From Synechococcus sp. CBW1002 (lineage in GTDB: Bacteria; Cyanobacteriota; Cyanobacteriia; PCC-6307; Cyanobiaceae), in assembly GCF_015840915.1 (NCBI RefSeq), contig NZ_CP060398.1, positions 1,054,001 through 1,118,000 of the forward strand: 64,000 bases of DNA, in the 5' to 3' direction. Shown one piece after another: positions 46,591 through 56,731 of the stretch. Numbering within the stretch: position 1 is the first letter of the stretch; each line of letters begins with the position of its first letter. A program made the translations under genes and the position numbers. The notes under the pieces were generated by a model, which worked only from the letters and a program-made list of their open reading frames with translations, made no database searches and was not told where the DNA came from.

Positions 46591-48501
46591 ATGACTCTGA
46601 CCCCCATCCGCCCGGTTGCCGACGCCCTGTTCCCCGAACAGCAACGGCTGGAAGTGGAGCTGCTGCTCGGCGAGCCGGTGCTGCGGCCCCAGGATCTGGA
46701 ACGGGCCGATCACCGCCTGATGGCCGACGACCAACCGATTCGCGTCGAACGCTGGAGAGAACTGGGCTGTCTGCCCCTGCAGCAAAACGGCCAGGCCCTG
46801 CAGGTGGCCATTCCCACGCACTGGGGCCCGGCAAGCCAGCAGAGCCTGGCGGAGGAACTGACAGACGCGGGCCTGACCGCCTCCTTCAACCTCGCCCTGG
46901 CCAGTGACCTGAGCGAGCGACTGGAGAACCTCGAAACCACTCCGGTCCCTGGGGACGCCCCCTCGGCCACCGCTGTCTCCAGCGTCCGTGGGATCGACGA
47001 CAGTGACACCGACGACTTCCATCTCGACGACGACAACGAGGAAGACAACGAGGGCAACGGTCATGAAGACCACGTCGCTTACACGATCCAGCCACGATCC
47101 CTGATCGAGGATCTGGCGATCTCAACAGGTGGAAGCGAACTGAGAGAGGTCACCGACGACCTCCAGGAGCTGGAGATCAGCAGCGAGAGCGCCAACGCCT
47201 CACCAATCGTGAGCCTGGTGGATCGGATCCTGATTGAGGCGTTGAGTGCCGGAGCCAGCGACATTCACATCGAACCCCAGGAACATGCCCTTGAAGTTCG
47301 CTTCCGTCAGGACGGTGTTCTGCAGAAACACTTCGAGGATCTGCCCAAGAGCCTGATCCCCGCGGTCACCTCCCGCTTCAAGATCATGGCGGATCTGGAT
47401 ATCGCCGAGCGGCGAATGCCTCAGGACGGCCGTATCCGCCGCACCTTCCGTGGCCGGAAGATGGATTGCCGTGTCAGCACCCTGCCGACCCGGCTGGGCG
47501 AGAAAGTGGTGCTCCGTCTGCTCGACAGCGGCGCCACCCAACTGGGTCTCGATACCTTGATCACGGATCCACAGGCGCGCGAGGTCGTACGCAACCTCGG
47601 CTCCAAGCCATTCGGCATGATCCTGGTCACCGGACCCACCGGATCCGGTAAGTCAACGACCCTTTACTCGTTGCTGGCGGAACGGAACAACCCCACAATC
47701 AATATCTCCACGGTCGAGGATCCGATTGAATACACCCTCAAGGGGATCACCCAGACCCAGGTCAACCGCGACAAGGGGCTTGATTTCAGCGTGGCCCTCA
47801 GGGCCTTCATGCGGCAGGACCCCGACGTGCTCCTGGTGGGGGAAACACGTGACCTGGAGACGGCCAAGACCGCGATCGAAGCAGCACTCACCGGCCACCT
47901 GGTCCTCACCACCCTCCACTGCAACGACGCCCCCAGCGCCATTGCCCGACTTGACGAGATGGGAGTCGAACCCTTCCTGGTGAGCGCCTCGCTTCTGGGC
48001 ATCGTGTCCCAGCGGCTGCTACGCCGTGTCTGCGTGCACTGCCGACAGAGCTACCGGCCCACCCCCGAGGAGCTTGGCCGGTTCGGACTACTGGCAGGAC
48101 GGGAAACCAACGTGACCTTCTTCCGGGCCAACAAGCAGCCCCCCGGAGGCCCCCACGCCTGCCCGATCTGCCAGGGCAGTGGTTACAAGGGCAGGGTGGG
48201 GGTTTACGAAGTGCTGCGAATCAACGAAGAGATCGCCGCTGCCATCGCCAAGCGAGCCACCACAGACGTCCTGAGGCGCCTGGCTCTCGAAAGTGGCATG
48301 AAGACCTTGCTCGGCTATGGCCTCGATCTGGTTCGCAACGGCGACACCACCCTCGAGGAGGTGGAACGGATGCTGCTCACAGACACGGGTCTGGAATCAG
48401 AGCGGCGGGCGCGGATGCTCTCCACGCTCACCTGTGCAGGCTGTGGTGCTGGGCTGCGGGAAGAGTGGCTGGAATGCCCCTACTGTCTGCAAAGCCGCTA
48501 A
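46591..48501 (+). CDS. pilB: Type IV pilus assembly ATPase PilB
   Basis: Powers pilus extension for motility and DNA uptake. 636 residues: an N-terminal MshEN-like region, an acidic linker (about 130-160), then the GspE core with Walker A GPTGSGKST at about 347, the Asp box, Walker B, and the zinc block CVHCRQSYRP. The extreme C-terminus carries an extra zinc-ribbon-like tail (CAGCGAGLREEWLECPYC). First gene of pilB-pilT-pilC. Confidence 0.94.
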   Translation: MTLTPIRPVADALFPEQQRLEVELLLGEPVLRPQDLERADHRLMADDQPIRVERWRELGCLPLQQNGQALQVAIPTHWGPASQQSLAEELTDAGLTASFNLALASDLSERLENLETTPVPGDAPSATAVSSVRGIDDSDTDDFHLDDDNEEDNEGNGHEDHVAYTIQPRSLIEDLAISTGGSELREVTDDLQELEISSESANASPIVSLVDRILIEALSAGASDIHIEPQEHALEVRFRQDGVLQKHFEDLPKSLIPAVTSRFKIMADLDIAERRMPQDGRIRRTFRGRKMDCRVSTLPTRLGEKVVLRLLDSGATQLGLDTLITDPQAREVVRNLGSKPFGMILVTGPTGSGKSTTLYSLLAERNNPTINISTVEDPIEYTLKGITQTQVNRDKGLDFSVALRAFMRQDPDVLLVGETRDLETAKTAIEAALTGHLVLTTLHCNDAPSAIARLDEMGVEPFLVSASLLGIVSQRLLRRVCVHCRQSYRPTPEELGRFGLLAGRETNVTFFRANKQPPGGPHACPICQGSGYKGRVGVYEVLRINEEIAAAIAKRATTDVLRRLALESGMKTLLGYGLDLVRNGDTTLEEVERMLLTDTGLESERRARMLSTLTCAGCGAGLREEWLECPYCLQSR

Positions 48502-48510
48502 AGACGTGCC

Positions 48511-49590
48511 ATGGACCTGATGATCGAGGATCTGATGGGCAAACTGGTTGAAGATGGCGGTAGTGATCTTCACCTCAGTGCCGGGATGCCTCCTTACGGA
48601 CGCTTCAATGGCCAGCTTCGTCCGATGACGGAGACAGCGTTGAAGGAGGAAGACTGCAACAGACTGATCTTCATGTTGCTGAACAACGCCCAGCGCAAGC
48701 AACTGGAGCAAACCTGGGAACTGGACTGCTCCTATGGCCTCAAAGGCGTCTCCCGATTCCGGGTGAACGTCTATCGCCAACGCGGCACCTACGCCGCTTG
48801 CCTGAGAGCTCTTGGCAACAAGATTCCCACTCTGGACATGCTTGGACTTCCACCGATTGTGGAAGAGATGAGTCGTATCCCCAAAGGGCTGGTACTGGTA
48901 ACCGGTCCGACAGGCTCCGGAAAAACCACCACTCTGGCGGCAATTCTGGATCACATCAACCACACCCGAGCTGAGCATATCCTCACGATCGAGGATCCGA
49001 TCGAGTTCACCTACCGTTCCGATCAAAGCATCATCCACCAACGTGAGCTCAGTCAAGACACCCGCAGTTTCGCCAATGCCCTGCGGGCAGCTCTTCGCGA
49101 AGATCCGGACGTGATCCTGGTTGGTGAGATGCGGGACCTGGAGACGATCCAACTGGCAGTGACCGCAGCCGAAACTGGGCACCTGGTGTTCGGCACCCTG
49201 CACACCAGTTCCGCCTCCCAGACGGTGGATCGGATGGTGGACGTTTTCCCGGCGGGCCAGCAGGATCAGATCAGGGTGCAACTCAGCAGCAGCCTGATGG
49301 CTGTGTTTTCCCAGACTCTCTGCAGGCGCTGGAATCCGAAACCCGGCCAATTCGGCCGGGTGATGGCTCAGGAGATCATGATCAACACTCCTGCCATCTC
49401 CAATCTGGTGCGCGAAGGAAAAACTGCCCAGCTTTATTCCCAGATGCAGACCGGGGCCAGCCTCGGCATGCAGACCCTGGAGAAGGCCCTGGCCAATCTG
49501 GTGCTTTCCGAGGAGGTGAAACTGGAGGAGGCTCTCAGCAAGACTGCCAAACCGGAGGAACTACGCCGCCTGGTGGATCAGCTTTCCTGA
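48511..49590 (+). CDS. pilT: Type IV pilus retraction ATPase PilT
   Basis: Retracts pili. 359 residues. Opens IEDLMGKLVEDGGSDLHLSA, with Walker A GPTGSGKTTT at about 131 and the family blocks HEHILTIEDP-like (EHILTIEDPIEF) and the AIRNLIRE-type block NLVREGKTAQLYS. Starts nine bases after pilB. Confidence 0.95.
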   Translation: MDLMIEDLMGKLVEDGGSDLHLSAGMPPYGRFNGQLRPMTETALKEEDCNRLIFMLLNNAQRKQLEQTWELDCSYGLKGVSRFRVNVYRQRGTYAACLRALGNKIPTLDMLGLPPIVEEMSRIPKGLVLVTGPTGSGKTTTLAAILDHINHTRAEHILTIEDPIEFTYRSDQSIIHQRELSQDTRSFANALRAALREDPDVILVGEMRDLETIQLAVTAAETGHLVFGTLHTSSASQTVDRMVDVFPAGQQDQIRVQLSSSLMAVFSQTLCRRWNPKPGQFGRVMAQEIMINTPAISNLVREGKTAQLYSQMQTGASLGMQTLEKALANLVLSEEVKLEEALSKTAKPEELRRLVDQLS

Positions 49591-49610
49591 ACACTTACAC
49601 CTGAACGGCC

Positions 49611-50873
49611 GTGCCCACTTTCATTGCCACCTACAAGACAAACCGCGGCAAGCAGGTCAGCCTCAATGTGGATGCGGCTGACGTGATCACGGCCAAGCGC
49701 AACCTGCGGCGGCGCGGGATTCAAGCCACATCAATCAAACAACAGGTCGACGCCAGATCATCTGCTCTCACCCGGTCAGCCAAGGGAAGCAGCGGCAGCA
49801 ACCTGATGGACCAGATCAACGGGTTGCTTGAGGGAAAACCGGGCATCAAGGAGAAAGCCTTGTTCGCCAGCAAGATGGCGGCCCTGGTGGATGCGGGGGT
49901 TCCGATCGTGCGGGGCCTCAATCTGATGGCCGCCCAACAGAAGCATCCCCTGTTCAAGCGGGCCCTTACCGCCGTCAGCCTGGAAGTGAGCCAGGGAGAC
50001 AGCCTTGGTGCCGCCATTCGCCGCTGGCCGAAGGTATTCGACAAGCTCACGATCGCTATGATCGAAGCCGGGGAGTTGGGCGGCGTCCTGGATGACACCC
50101 TGAAACGTCTTGCCAAACTACTGGAAGATAACGCCAAACTCCAGAATCAGATCAAGGGAGCCATGGGCTATCCCATCGCTGTGCTGGTGATCGCCATCCT
50201 CGTCTTTCTGGGCATGACGATCTTTCTGATTCCCACTTTCGCCGAAATTTTCGACAGCCTGGGTGCTGAGCTGCCGGCCTTGACCCAGATGATGGTGAAT
50301 CTGAGCGCTACGCTGAGATCCAGCTTCTCACTTTTCCTGGTTGGAGGTTTGATTGTAAGCGCCTGGCTTTTCGGACGGGTTTACGCCACGCCGAAGGGTC
50401 GAAGAAATATCGATGCAAGCATTCTGAGAATCCCCCTCTTTGGCGAGCTGATCCGCACATCGGCTACGGCTCAATTCTGCCGCACCTTCAGCTCCTTAGC
50501 CAAGGCAGGCGTCCCGATTCTATTGGCGCTTGATATCGTCAGAGAAACAACAAGTAACACCATCATTTCGGACGCGATCGATGCAAGCCGAAGAGACATC
50601 CTCGAGGGCATTCCTCTCAGCGTCGCCATTGCCCGGAAAAATGTGTTTCCAGAGATGGCCGTTGGCATGATGGCCATCGGCGAAGAAACTGGTGAACTGG
50701 ATACAATGCTCAACAAGGTTGCAGATTTTTACGAAGACGAAGTTTCGGCTACTGTCAAAGCACTCACCTCCATGCTGGAGCCCGCAATGATCGTTTTCGT
50801 GGGAGGCATTGTTGCTTCGATTCTCCTGGCAATGTATCTTCCAATGTTCTCCGTATTTGACAAAATTCGATGA
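49611..50873 (+). CDS. pilC: Type IV pilus inner-membrane platform protein PilC
   Basis: Platform linking PilB/PilT to the fibre. 420 residues from GTG 49611 with two GspF repeats; SKMAALVDAGVPIVRGLNLM and FSSLAKAGVPILLALDIV are the matching repeat starts. Membrane helices lie near 185-210, 235-255 and at the C-terminus (IVFVGGIVASILLAMYLPMF). Codon composition becomes more AT-rich toward the 3' end. Confidence 0.94.
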   Translation: MPTFIATYKTNRGKQVSLNVDAADVITAKRNLRRRGIQATSIKQQVDARSSALTRSAKGSSGSNLMDQINGLLEGKPGIKEKALFASKMAALVDAGVPIVRGLNLMAAQQKHPLFKRALTAVSLEVSQGDSLGAAIRRWPKVFDKLTIAMIEAGELGGVLDDTLKRLAKLLEDNAKLQNQIKGAMGYPIAVLVIAILVFLGMTIFLIPTFAEIFDSLGAELPALTQMMVNLSATLRSSFSLFLVGGLIVSAWLFGRVYATPKGRRNIDASILRIPLFGELIRTSATAQFCRTFSSLAKAGVPILLALDIVRETTSNTIISDAIDASRRDILEGIPLSVAIARKNVFPEMAVGMMAIGEETGELDTMLNKVADFYEDEVSATVKALTSMLEPAMIVFVGGIVASILLAMYLPMFSVFDKIR

Positions 50874-51075
50874 AAGATTAATTTGTTTAGAGAATAAATT
50901 ATGACCACTATTCGATACTGCTACTTCATGAATTAATTGGTATGAATTGTCCCAAGAGAATGATTGTTCTCCCAGGGGTGTCCTGAGTCCTTGTCATTCA
51001 GACTCTTGATTACCCAGCTCGCTCCGTGCAGGCCATTTGTCCCGACTAGAGTGGTACGCAGATACTGTTCTGGCC
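50874..51075. other. AT-rich stretch between pilC and the IS1595 transposase
   Basis: Unlike its neighbours this segment is strongly AT-rich (about 50874-50960) and then passes into the element's left end near 50980-51020. A short GAGAA/TTCTC hairpin lies at about 50957-50973. No gene seen. The AT-rich character may reflect a transcription end or a preferred insertion target. Confidence 0.4.
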
Positions 51076-52029
51076 ATGGCGCGCAACGGCATCCAGTTCC
51101 AGAAGGGCCTGTCTCTGCCTGAGTTCCAGCGGCTCTACGGCACAGAGGAGCAATGTGAGGCTGCTCTGGAGAAGGCTCGCTGGCCGGATGGGTTCCGGTG
51201 CCCTCGCTGCAATAGGCATGAGCATGGCCTGGTTTACGGCCGACGACTCAAGCGCTACCAATGCCGCAACTGCGGCCATCAGACAACACTCACGGCCGGC
51301 ACGATCCTGCAGGCCACCAAGCTCCCTCTGACAAACTGGTTCCTGGCCTTTTATCTGATCGGCCAGGCCAAGAACGGGATCTCCTCGCTGGAATTGAGTC
51401 GTCACCTGGGCGTCAACTACGACACCGCCTGGCTGCTTCACAACAAGATCCTGCGGGCGATGAGCGAACGGGAGGAGGAGTATCTGCTGCGGGGAAAGAT
51501 TCAGATAGATGATGCCTACCTCGGCGGAGAACGCACTGGCGGCAAGGTGGGTCGCGGATCAGAAAACAAGATTCCGATCGTGGCAGCCGTCTCGTTGAAC
51601 GAGTCCGGCCATCCGATCCACGCAAAGATCGCGCCGGTGAATAGCTTCAGTTCAGAGGCGATCGCTAACTGGTCCTTGAATAATCTGACTCCCGGTAGCG
51701 ATGTACTCTCCGATGGCCTGGCCTGCTTCCGCGCCGTGACCACGGCCAACTGCCACCACAAGGCGAATGTCACCACCGGCCAGCACCCCAACGACCTGCC
51801 GCAGTTCCGCTGGATCAACACCCTGCTGGGCAACCTAAAGACCAGCTTCAACGGCACCTTCCATGCCTTCAACTTTGACAAGTACGCCAAGCGCTACCTG
51901 GGCGGCTTCTGCTTCCGCTTCAATCGGCGCTTTGCCATGGCTGAGATGACCGAGCGCATCGCCAATGCAGTCTGCTGCTGCATGCCTTGCACGGAGCGGG
52001 ATCTCAGGCTTGCGGAGGCTTATGGGTAA
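51076..52029 (+). CDS. IS1595-family (ISXO2-like) transposase
   Basis: 317 residues from ATG 51076. Zinc ribbon CPRCNRHEHG...CRNCGHQTT at about 44-68, then GTILQATKLPLTNWFLAFYL, and the DDE-type core DDAYLGGERTGGKVGRG, ending with the NFDKYAKRYLGGFCFRFNRR block of ISXO2-like enzymes. A matching TTGATTACCCA occurs inverted at both sides (about 51008 and 52025), part of the element's ends. The frame is intact. It sits after pilC and has not cut a recognisable gene. Confidence 0.88.
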   Translation: MARNGIQFQKGLSLPEFQRLYGTEEQCEAALEKARWPDGFRCPRCNRHEHGLVYGRRLKRYQCRNCGHQTTLTAGTILQATKLPLTNWFLAFYLIGQAKNGISSLELSRHLGVNYDTAWLLHNKILRAMSEREEEYLLRGKIQIDDAYLGGERTGGKVGRGSENKIPIVAAVSLNESGHPIHAKIAPVNSFSSEAIANWSLNNLTPGSDVLSDGLACFRAVTTANCHHKANVTTGQHPNDLPQFRWINTLLGNLKTSFNGTFHAFNFDKYAKRYLGGFCFRFNRRFAMAEMTERIANAVCCCMPCTERDLRLAEAYG

Positions 52030-52140
52030 TCAAGTTCAGACTTGTCCGACCATGCCTGGGTTGATCATCAACCCGTCTGATTGACACGGAACACTGGCGG
52101 ATGCACTGGTCATCTCCGCCCTTCCACGAGTCTCAGGACC

Positions 52141-52172
52141 CAACTGCCCAACTGCCCAACTGCCCAACTGCC
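52141..52172 (+). repeat. Short tandem repeat, CAACTGCC x4
   Basis: Four exact copies of the 8-bp unit CAACTGCC (32 bp) directly downstream of the IS1595 element and before the flavoprotein gene's 3' end. Such 8-bp arrays can change length by slippage. No coding role visible. Confidence 0.85.
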
Positions 52173-52214
52173 TGGTTTGCACAGGATCGCTGACTGCTTT
52201 GAATCGGATCATGA

Positions 52215-53483
52215 TCAGCGGTTCTCAGCTCCAAGCCCCTGACCGGCCAGCCAGCCCGAACTCCAGCAGTGCTGGAAGTTGAATCCTCCGGTCACCCCAT
52301 CCACATCGAGAAGTTCGCCCACCAGATACAGGCCTTTCTGTTGCCGACTCTCCATCGTGGCCAGGTTCACCTCGCCGAGGCAGACGCCACCGGCAGTGAC
52401 GAATTCCTCCCCGAATGGCCCGCGGCCCCGCACCGTGTAGCGACTGGCGCGCAGGGCCGTGATCAAACCCTTTTGACCGCGAGCGGGCAGATCAGCCCAG
52501 CGCAGCTGCCGATCCAGGCCCTGCTCCTCCAACAGATGCCACCAGAGGCGCCGGCTCAGCTCCGGCCAGGGCCGGGCCGTGGCCAGCTGGCGCCTGGCCT
52601 GCTCACGGCGCAACCTGCCGAAGAGCAGCTCCAGATCGACCAGACTCCGGCCACCGCTCCAGTCCACCTGCAGGAGACCGCGATAACCCTGCTCCTTCAG
52701 GGCTCGGGCGGCAAAAGCCGTGAGCCGCAGACAGGCCGGACCACTCAGGCCCCAGTGGGTGATCAGCACGGTGCCACGCTGGCGGAAACGCTCACCAGCA
52801 GCACGCTCAAGACCTGGCAGCAGCTCCAGACCCACAGGGTCCATCACCACCCCGGCCAGCTTCGTGAGAGCCGGTGCCTCCAGGGCCAGAGTGAACAACG
52901 AGGGCACCGGCGGCACCAGGGTGTGGCCCAGGGAGGCGGCCAGCTGGCGCCCGCTCGGATGGCTGCCGGTGGCCAGCACCAGCTGGACACAGTCGAGCCG
53001 GACGCGAACACCGGCACCGGTCCGCACCTCCAGGCTGAAGCCACCACCGCTGCGGACCTCCGCCCGTTGCAGCGCCGCTCCAGTGCAGAGGCGCACTCCG
53101 GCGGCAGTCGCCGCGCGCCGCAGGGTCTCGATCACCGACTGGGAACGGTTGGAACGGGGAAACAGGCGACCGTCGGCCTCCTCCACCAGCTCCAGGCCAT
53201 GGGCATCGAACCATGCCACCGCATCGCCGCAGGCAAACCGGGAGAAGGGGCCCCGCAGCGCCCGGGCACCCCGCGGATAGTGGCCGACCAACTCGGCCGG
53301 ATCCCAGCAGGCATGGGTGACATTGCAACGGCCACCGCCGCTGATCCGCACCTTGTGGAGCGGCTCCGGCGTGGCTTCCAGCAGCAGCACATCGCCGCGA
53401 CCCGCCTCGGCTGCAGCCACGGCCGCCATGAAGCCGGCCGGACCGCCGCCCGCCACCACCACGGCAGCGCGACTGGGCAGCAT
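52215..53483 (-). CDS. BaiN/YhiN-type FAD-binding oxidoreductase (HI0933 family)
   Basis: 422 residues from ATG 53483. VVVAGGGPAGFMAAVAAAEAG is the FAD Rossmann block, HKVRISGGGRCNVTH the second family motif, LVLATGSHP follows, and VAGGVCLGEV-like GGVCLGEVNLATMES plus GLYLVGELLDVDGVTGGFNF at the C-terminus bind the flavin. Often named aminoacetone oxidase family; the true reaction is uncertain. It faces dusA with starts only six bases apart. Confidence 0.88.
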   Translation of the reverse strand: MLPSRAAVVVAGGGPAGFMAAVAAAEAGRGDVLLLEATPEPLHKVRISGGGRCNVTHACWDPAELVGHYPRGARALRGPFSRFACGDAVAWFDAHGLELVEEADGRLFPRSNRSQSVIETLRRAATAAGVRLCTGAALQRAEVRSGGGFSLEVRTGAGVRVRLDCVQLVLATGSHPSGRQLAASLGHTLVPPVPSLFTLALEAPALTKLAGVVMDPVGLELLPGLERAAGERFRQRGTVLITHWGLSGPACLRLTAFAARALKEQGYRGLLQVDWSGGRSLVDLELLFGRLRREQARRQLATARPWPELSRRLWWHLLEEQGLDRQLRWADLPARGQKGLITALRASRYTVRGRGPFGEEFVTAGGVCLGEVNLATMESRQQKGLYLVGELLDVDGVTGGFNFQHCWSSGWLAGQGLGAENR

Positions 53484-53489
53484 GGGGTC

Positions 53490-54530
53490 ATGGCACACAC
53501 CGTCGACAGCCGTCACCCGATCACCAGTCATCGCTTCAGTGTGGCGCCGATGCTGGACTACACCGATCGGCACTTCCGGGTGCTGATGCGCCAGGTGAGC
53601 CGCCGTTGCCTGTTGTACACGGAAATGGTGGTGGCGCAGGCGCTCCACCATGCCAGCCGCCATCGCGATCCGCAGGAGCGGCAGCGGCGTCTGGAGCGGC
53701 TGATCGGTTTCGATCCGATCGAACATCCCCTGGCACTGCAGCTGGGCGGTGATGATCCGGTGCTCCTGGCGGAGGCCGCCTCACTCGCTGCCGCCTGGGG
53801 CTACGACGAGATCAACCTCAACGTGGGCTGCCCCAGCCAGAAGGTGCAGCAGGGGCGCTTCGGCGCCTGTCTGATGGCTGATCCTCAGCGGGTGGCCCGC
53901 TGCGTGGCGGCCATGGCCGAGGCCAGCGGCCTGGCGGTCACGGTGAAACACCGGATCGGCATCGATGACCATGACTCCTACGAGGCGCTGCTGGACTTCG
54001 TCGACACGGTGGCGTCGGCCGGCTGCCAACGCTTTGCCGTGCATGCACGGAAAGCCTGGCTGGAAGGGCTCGATCCCAAGCAGAACCGCACCATCCCCCC
54101 CCTGCGCCATGCGCTGGTCCATCGGCTCAAGGCCGATCGTCCCGCCCTCACGATCGAACTGAACGGTGGTCTGCAGACGCCGGCGGCCTGCCTGGAGCAC
54201 CTCGATCTCGTGGACGGGGTGATGGTGGGCCGGGCGGCCTATGACCATCCCCTGCGCTGGGCACGTGTGGACGCCGATCTGTTCAACGACACCGCACGAC
54301 CGATGGCCCGGGCCTCCACCGTGGTGCGGGGCGTGATGCCCCACGCCGAACGCTGGTGCTCAAGCGGCGGGCGCCTCTGGCCGATCGCTCGTCACCTGGT
54401 GCAGGTGGTGGAAGGCGTGAGTGGGGCACGCCACTGGCGGCGGGACCTCACCAGGGCAGCCGGGTCACGCCAGGCCGGCGTGGAGGTCCTGGAGCAGGCC
54501 GCGCTCCAGCTGGAGGAGCGCGGCTACTGA
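53490..54530 (+). CDS. dusA: tRNA-dihydrouridine(20/20a) synthase DusA
   Basis: FMN enzyme reducing U20/U20a in the tRNA D-loop. 346 residues. SVAPMLDYTDRHFRVLMR at the N-terminus, INLNVGCPSQKVQQGRFGAC with the catalytic Cys at about 115, and HARKAWLEGLDPKQNR, the DusA-type block. ATG 53490. Confidence 0.92.
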   Translation: MAHTVDSRHPITSHRFSVAPMLDYTDRHFRVLMRQVSRRCLLYTEMVVAQALHHASRHRDPQERQRRLERLIGFDPIEHPLALQLGGDDPVLLAEAASLAAAWGYDEINLNVGCPSQKVQQGRFGACLMADPQRVARCVAAMAEASGLAVTVKHRIGIDDHDSYEALLDFVDTVASAGCQRFAVHARKAWLEGLDPKQNRTIPPLRHALVHRLKADRPALTIELNGGLQTPAACLEHLDLVDGVMVGRAAYDHPLRWARVDADLFNDTARPMARASTVVRGVMPHAERWCSSGGRLWPIARHLVQVVEGVSGARHWRRDLTRAAGSRQAGVEVLEQAALQLEERGY

Positions 54531-54540
54531 AGCAGCCGGT

Positions 54541-55065
54541 TCAGCCTTCGGCTCCGCTGTAGTGGCCACCATCGGCAGCACCGGTCTCAGCCGATCCGCC
54601 GCCGCTGCGGCGACGGCGGGTGCGGCCAGCTTCAAAGCCATCCGAGGCGCCGCCATAACCACCGGAAGGAGCGCCGCCGCCACCGCCGTAGCTGCGGTCT
54701 TCCCAGCCACGGGCTCCGGATCCCCGATCGGCGGCATAGCCGCCACCACCGCCTGAGTCGCCCCGGCCATAGCCGCCGCCACCGCCGCCGCCGTACCCAC
54801 CACCACCACGACGCGGGGCGCTGCCACGGGGTTCGGCCTTGTTGATCCGCAGGGGGCGACCCATCAGCTCGGCACCCTGAAGGCCCTCGATGGCACGGGC
54901 TTCGGTCTCCTCATCCGCCATCTCGACAAAGGCGAAGCCACGCTTGCGCCCCGAATCCCGCTCCAGCGGCAGCGCACAGCTGCTCACCTCGCCGAAGGGG
55001 GCAAACAACTCCGCCACATCTTCCTGCTCCGCGCGGAAGGGGAGGTTGCCAACGAAAATACTCAC
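54541..55065 (-). CDS. RRM-domain RNA-binding protein with Gly-rich tail
   Basis: 174 residues from GTG 55065. The RRM covers residues 1-78, with RNP2 IFVGNLPF and RNP1 RKRGFAFVEM. The C-terminal half is a Gly/Tyr/Arg-rich tail with RGG-like segments. This is the cyanobacterial Rbp layout, often cold-induced and acting in mRNA binding or localisation. Confidence 0.92.
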   Translation of the reverse strand: MSIFVGNLPFRAEQEDVAELFAPFGEVSSCALPLERDSGRKRGFAFVEMADEETEARAIEGLQGAELMGRPLRINKAEPRGSAPRRGGGGYGGGGGGGYGRGDSGGGGGYAADRGSGARGWEDRSYGGGGGAPSGGYGGASDGFEAGRTRRRRSGGGSAETGAADGGHYSGAEG

Positions 55066-55150
55066 GGACCTGGGGGGCGCCACGCGGCGCCGACGACCAC
55101 AGAAGCCTAGGAGCGAAGTGGCCAATCGCCGGGATTCCGGCGGGCAGAGG

Positions 55151-56638
55151 TCACGGCGTGCAACGGTCCTGGGGCAACAGCCGCTGCCGCATCACCTGCA
55201 GCCGCGCCTGCACCTGCTCGAAGCCCGTGCCACCCTCGCTGCGGCGGGCGGCCACCACCTGCCGCGGTGCGATGGCGGCGTAGATGTCGTCGGCGAAAGC
55301 CGGATGCAACGCCTGCCAGCGCGGCAGGGGCAGATCCCGCAGCAGCACTCCCTCCTGCAGGCAGGTCTTCACCAGACCACCGACAAGCTGGTAGGCCTCG
55401 CGAAAGGGCACCCCCCGAGCCACCAGGTAATCGGCCACATCGGTGGCATTGGAAAAATCAGCGGCTACAGCCGCCTCGAGGCGTTGCGGACGGAAGGCCA
55501 GCCCCTCCTCGAACAGGATCGCCATCGCCTCAAGGCAATCCAGGCAGGTACGCACCCCGTCGAACAGGGCTTCCTTGTCTTCCTGGAAATCTTTGTTGTA
55601 CGCGAGCGGCAGCCCCTTGATCATCGTGAGCAGGCCCATCAGATGGCCGAACACCCGGCCGCTCTTGCCCCGCACCAGTTCCGGTACATCGGGGTTCTTC
55701 TTCTGGGGCATCAGGCTGCTGCCCGTGGCACAGCGGTCGGTGAGGGCCACAAAGCCGAACTCTTCGCTGGCCCAGAGGATCACTTCCTCGCTGAGGCGGC
55801 TGAGATGCACCAGCACCAGGCTGGCGGCGGCCATGAATTCCACGGCGAAATCGCGGTCGCTGACCGCATCGAGGCTGTTGGCGTAAATGGTGTCGAAACC
55901 CAGCTCGGCGGCCGTCTGACGGCGATCGATCGGCACCGGCGTCCCCGCCAGGGCCGCCGCCCCGAGGGGGCAGATGTTGACCCGCCGCCGCACATCCGCG
56001 AGGCGGGAGCGATCGCGCTCGGCCATCTCGATGTAGGCCAGCAGATGGTGGGCCAGGCAGACCGGCTGGGCCCGCTGCAGGTGGGTGTAACCGGGGATGA
56101 GCACCTCGGAATGGCGTTCGGCCTGGGCCAGCAGGGCCCGCTCAAAACGCGCCAGAGCCGCATCGATGGCATCGATCTGCTGCCGCAGCCAGAGGCGCAG
56201 ATCGGTGCCGACCTGATCGTTGCGGCTGCGGCCGGTGTGGAGCTTCTTGCCGAGGGGGCCGAGCCGTTCGATCAGGCGCCGTTCCACGGCGAAGTGCACG
56301 TCTTCGGCCTCCAGGCCCGGTTGGAACAGGCCGGCGGCCGCCTCGGCCCGCACGGCTTCCAGACCCTCGATCAGCTGATCGGCTTCCTCCGCAGTAATCA
56401 CACCGCAGCGGCCCAGCATGCGGGCATGGGCCACGGAGCCATCGAGATCCTGCTGCAGCAGAGCGATGTCGAACCCGATCGAGGCATTGAAACGCTCGAT
56501 TGCCGGATGCAGCCCCTGCTCGAAGCGATCGCTCCAGCTGCCGGCCGTTCCGCCGGTCACACCCCGATCCGCAGGCCCGCCGGTGGCCGCACCGCTGGTG
56601 GAGGGGGAGGGGGAATCGGCTGCCATCGGGCCAGGCAC
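55151..56638 (-). CDS. argH: Argininosuccinate lyase
   Basis: Releases arginine and fumarate from argininosuccinate. 495 residues. A Ser/Pro-rich head precedes [50 protein letters not shown] and the signature [12 protein letters not shown] at about 300 are intact. ATG 56638, or ATG 56626 four codons on, is the start. Confidence 0.95.
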   Translation of the reverse strand: MPGPMAADSPSPSTSGAATGGPADRGVTGGTAGSWSDRFEQGLHPAIERFNASIGFDIALLQQDLDGSVAHARMLGRCGVITAEEADQLIEGLEAVRAEAAAGLFQPGLEAEDVHFAVERRLIERLGPLGKKLHTGRSRNDQVGTDLRLWLRQQIDAIDAALARFERALLAQAERHSEVLIPGYTHLQRAQPVCLAHHLLAYIEMAERDRSRLADVRRRVNICPLGAAALAGTPVPIDRRQTAAELGFDTIYANSLDAVSDRDFAVEFMAAASLVLVHLSRLSEEVILWASEEFGFVALTDRCATGSSLMPQKKNPDVPELVRGKSGRVFGHLMGLLTMIKGLPLAYNKDFQEDKEALFDGVRTCLDCLEAMAILFEEGLAFRPQRLEAAVAADFSNATDVADYLVARGVPFREAYQLVGGLVKTCLQEGVLLRDLPLPRWQALHPAFADDIYAAIAPRQVVAARRSEGGTGFEQVQARLQVMRQRLLPQDRCTP

Positions 56639-56731
56639 TGGGGCGATCCGTCAGCTTGCCACCCAGGGCCGATGGGATTCACCCAGAGCCGCTGGCCTCA
56701 GCGGCGGTCGGGCCTTGCTGCGGCCAGCATT

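Noticed and set aside
52269-53489. Plus-strand extension of dusA upstream to 52269
   Set aside because: Sequence before 53490 is antisense to the flavoprotein and has no Dus character.
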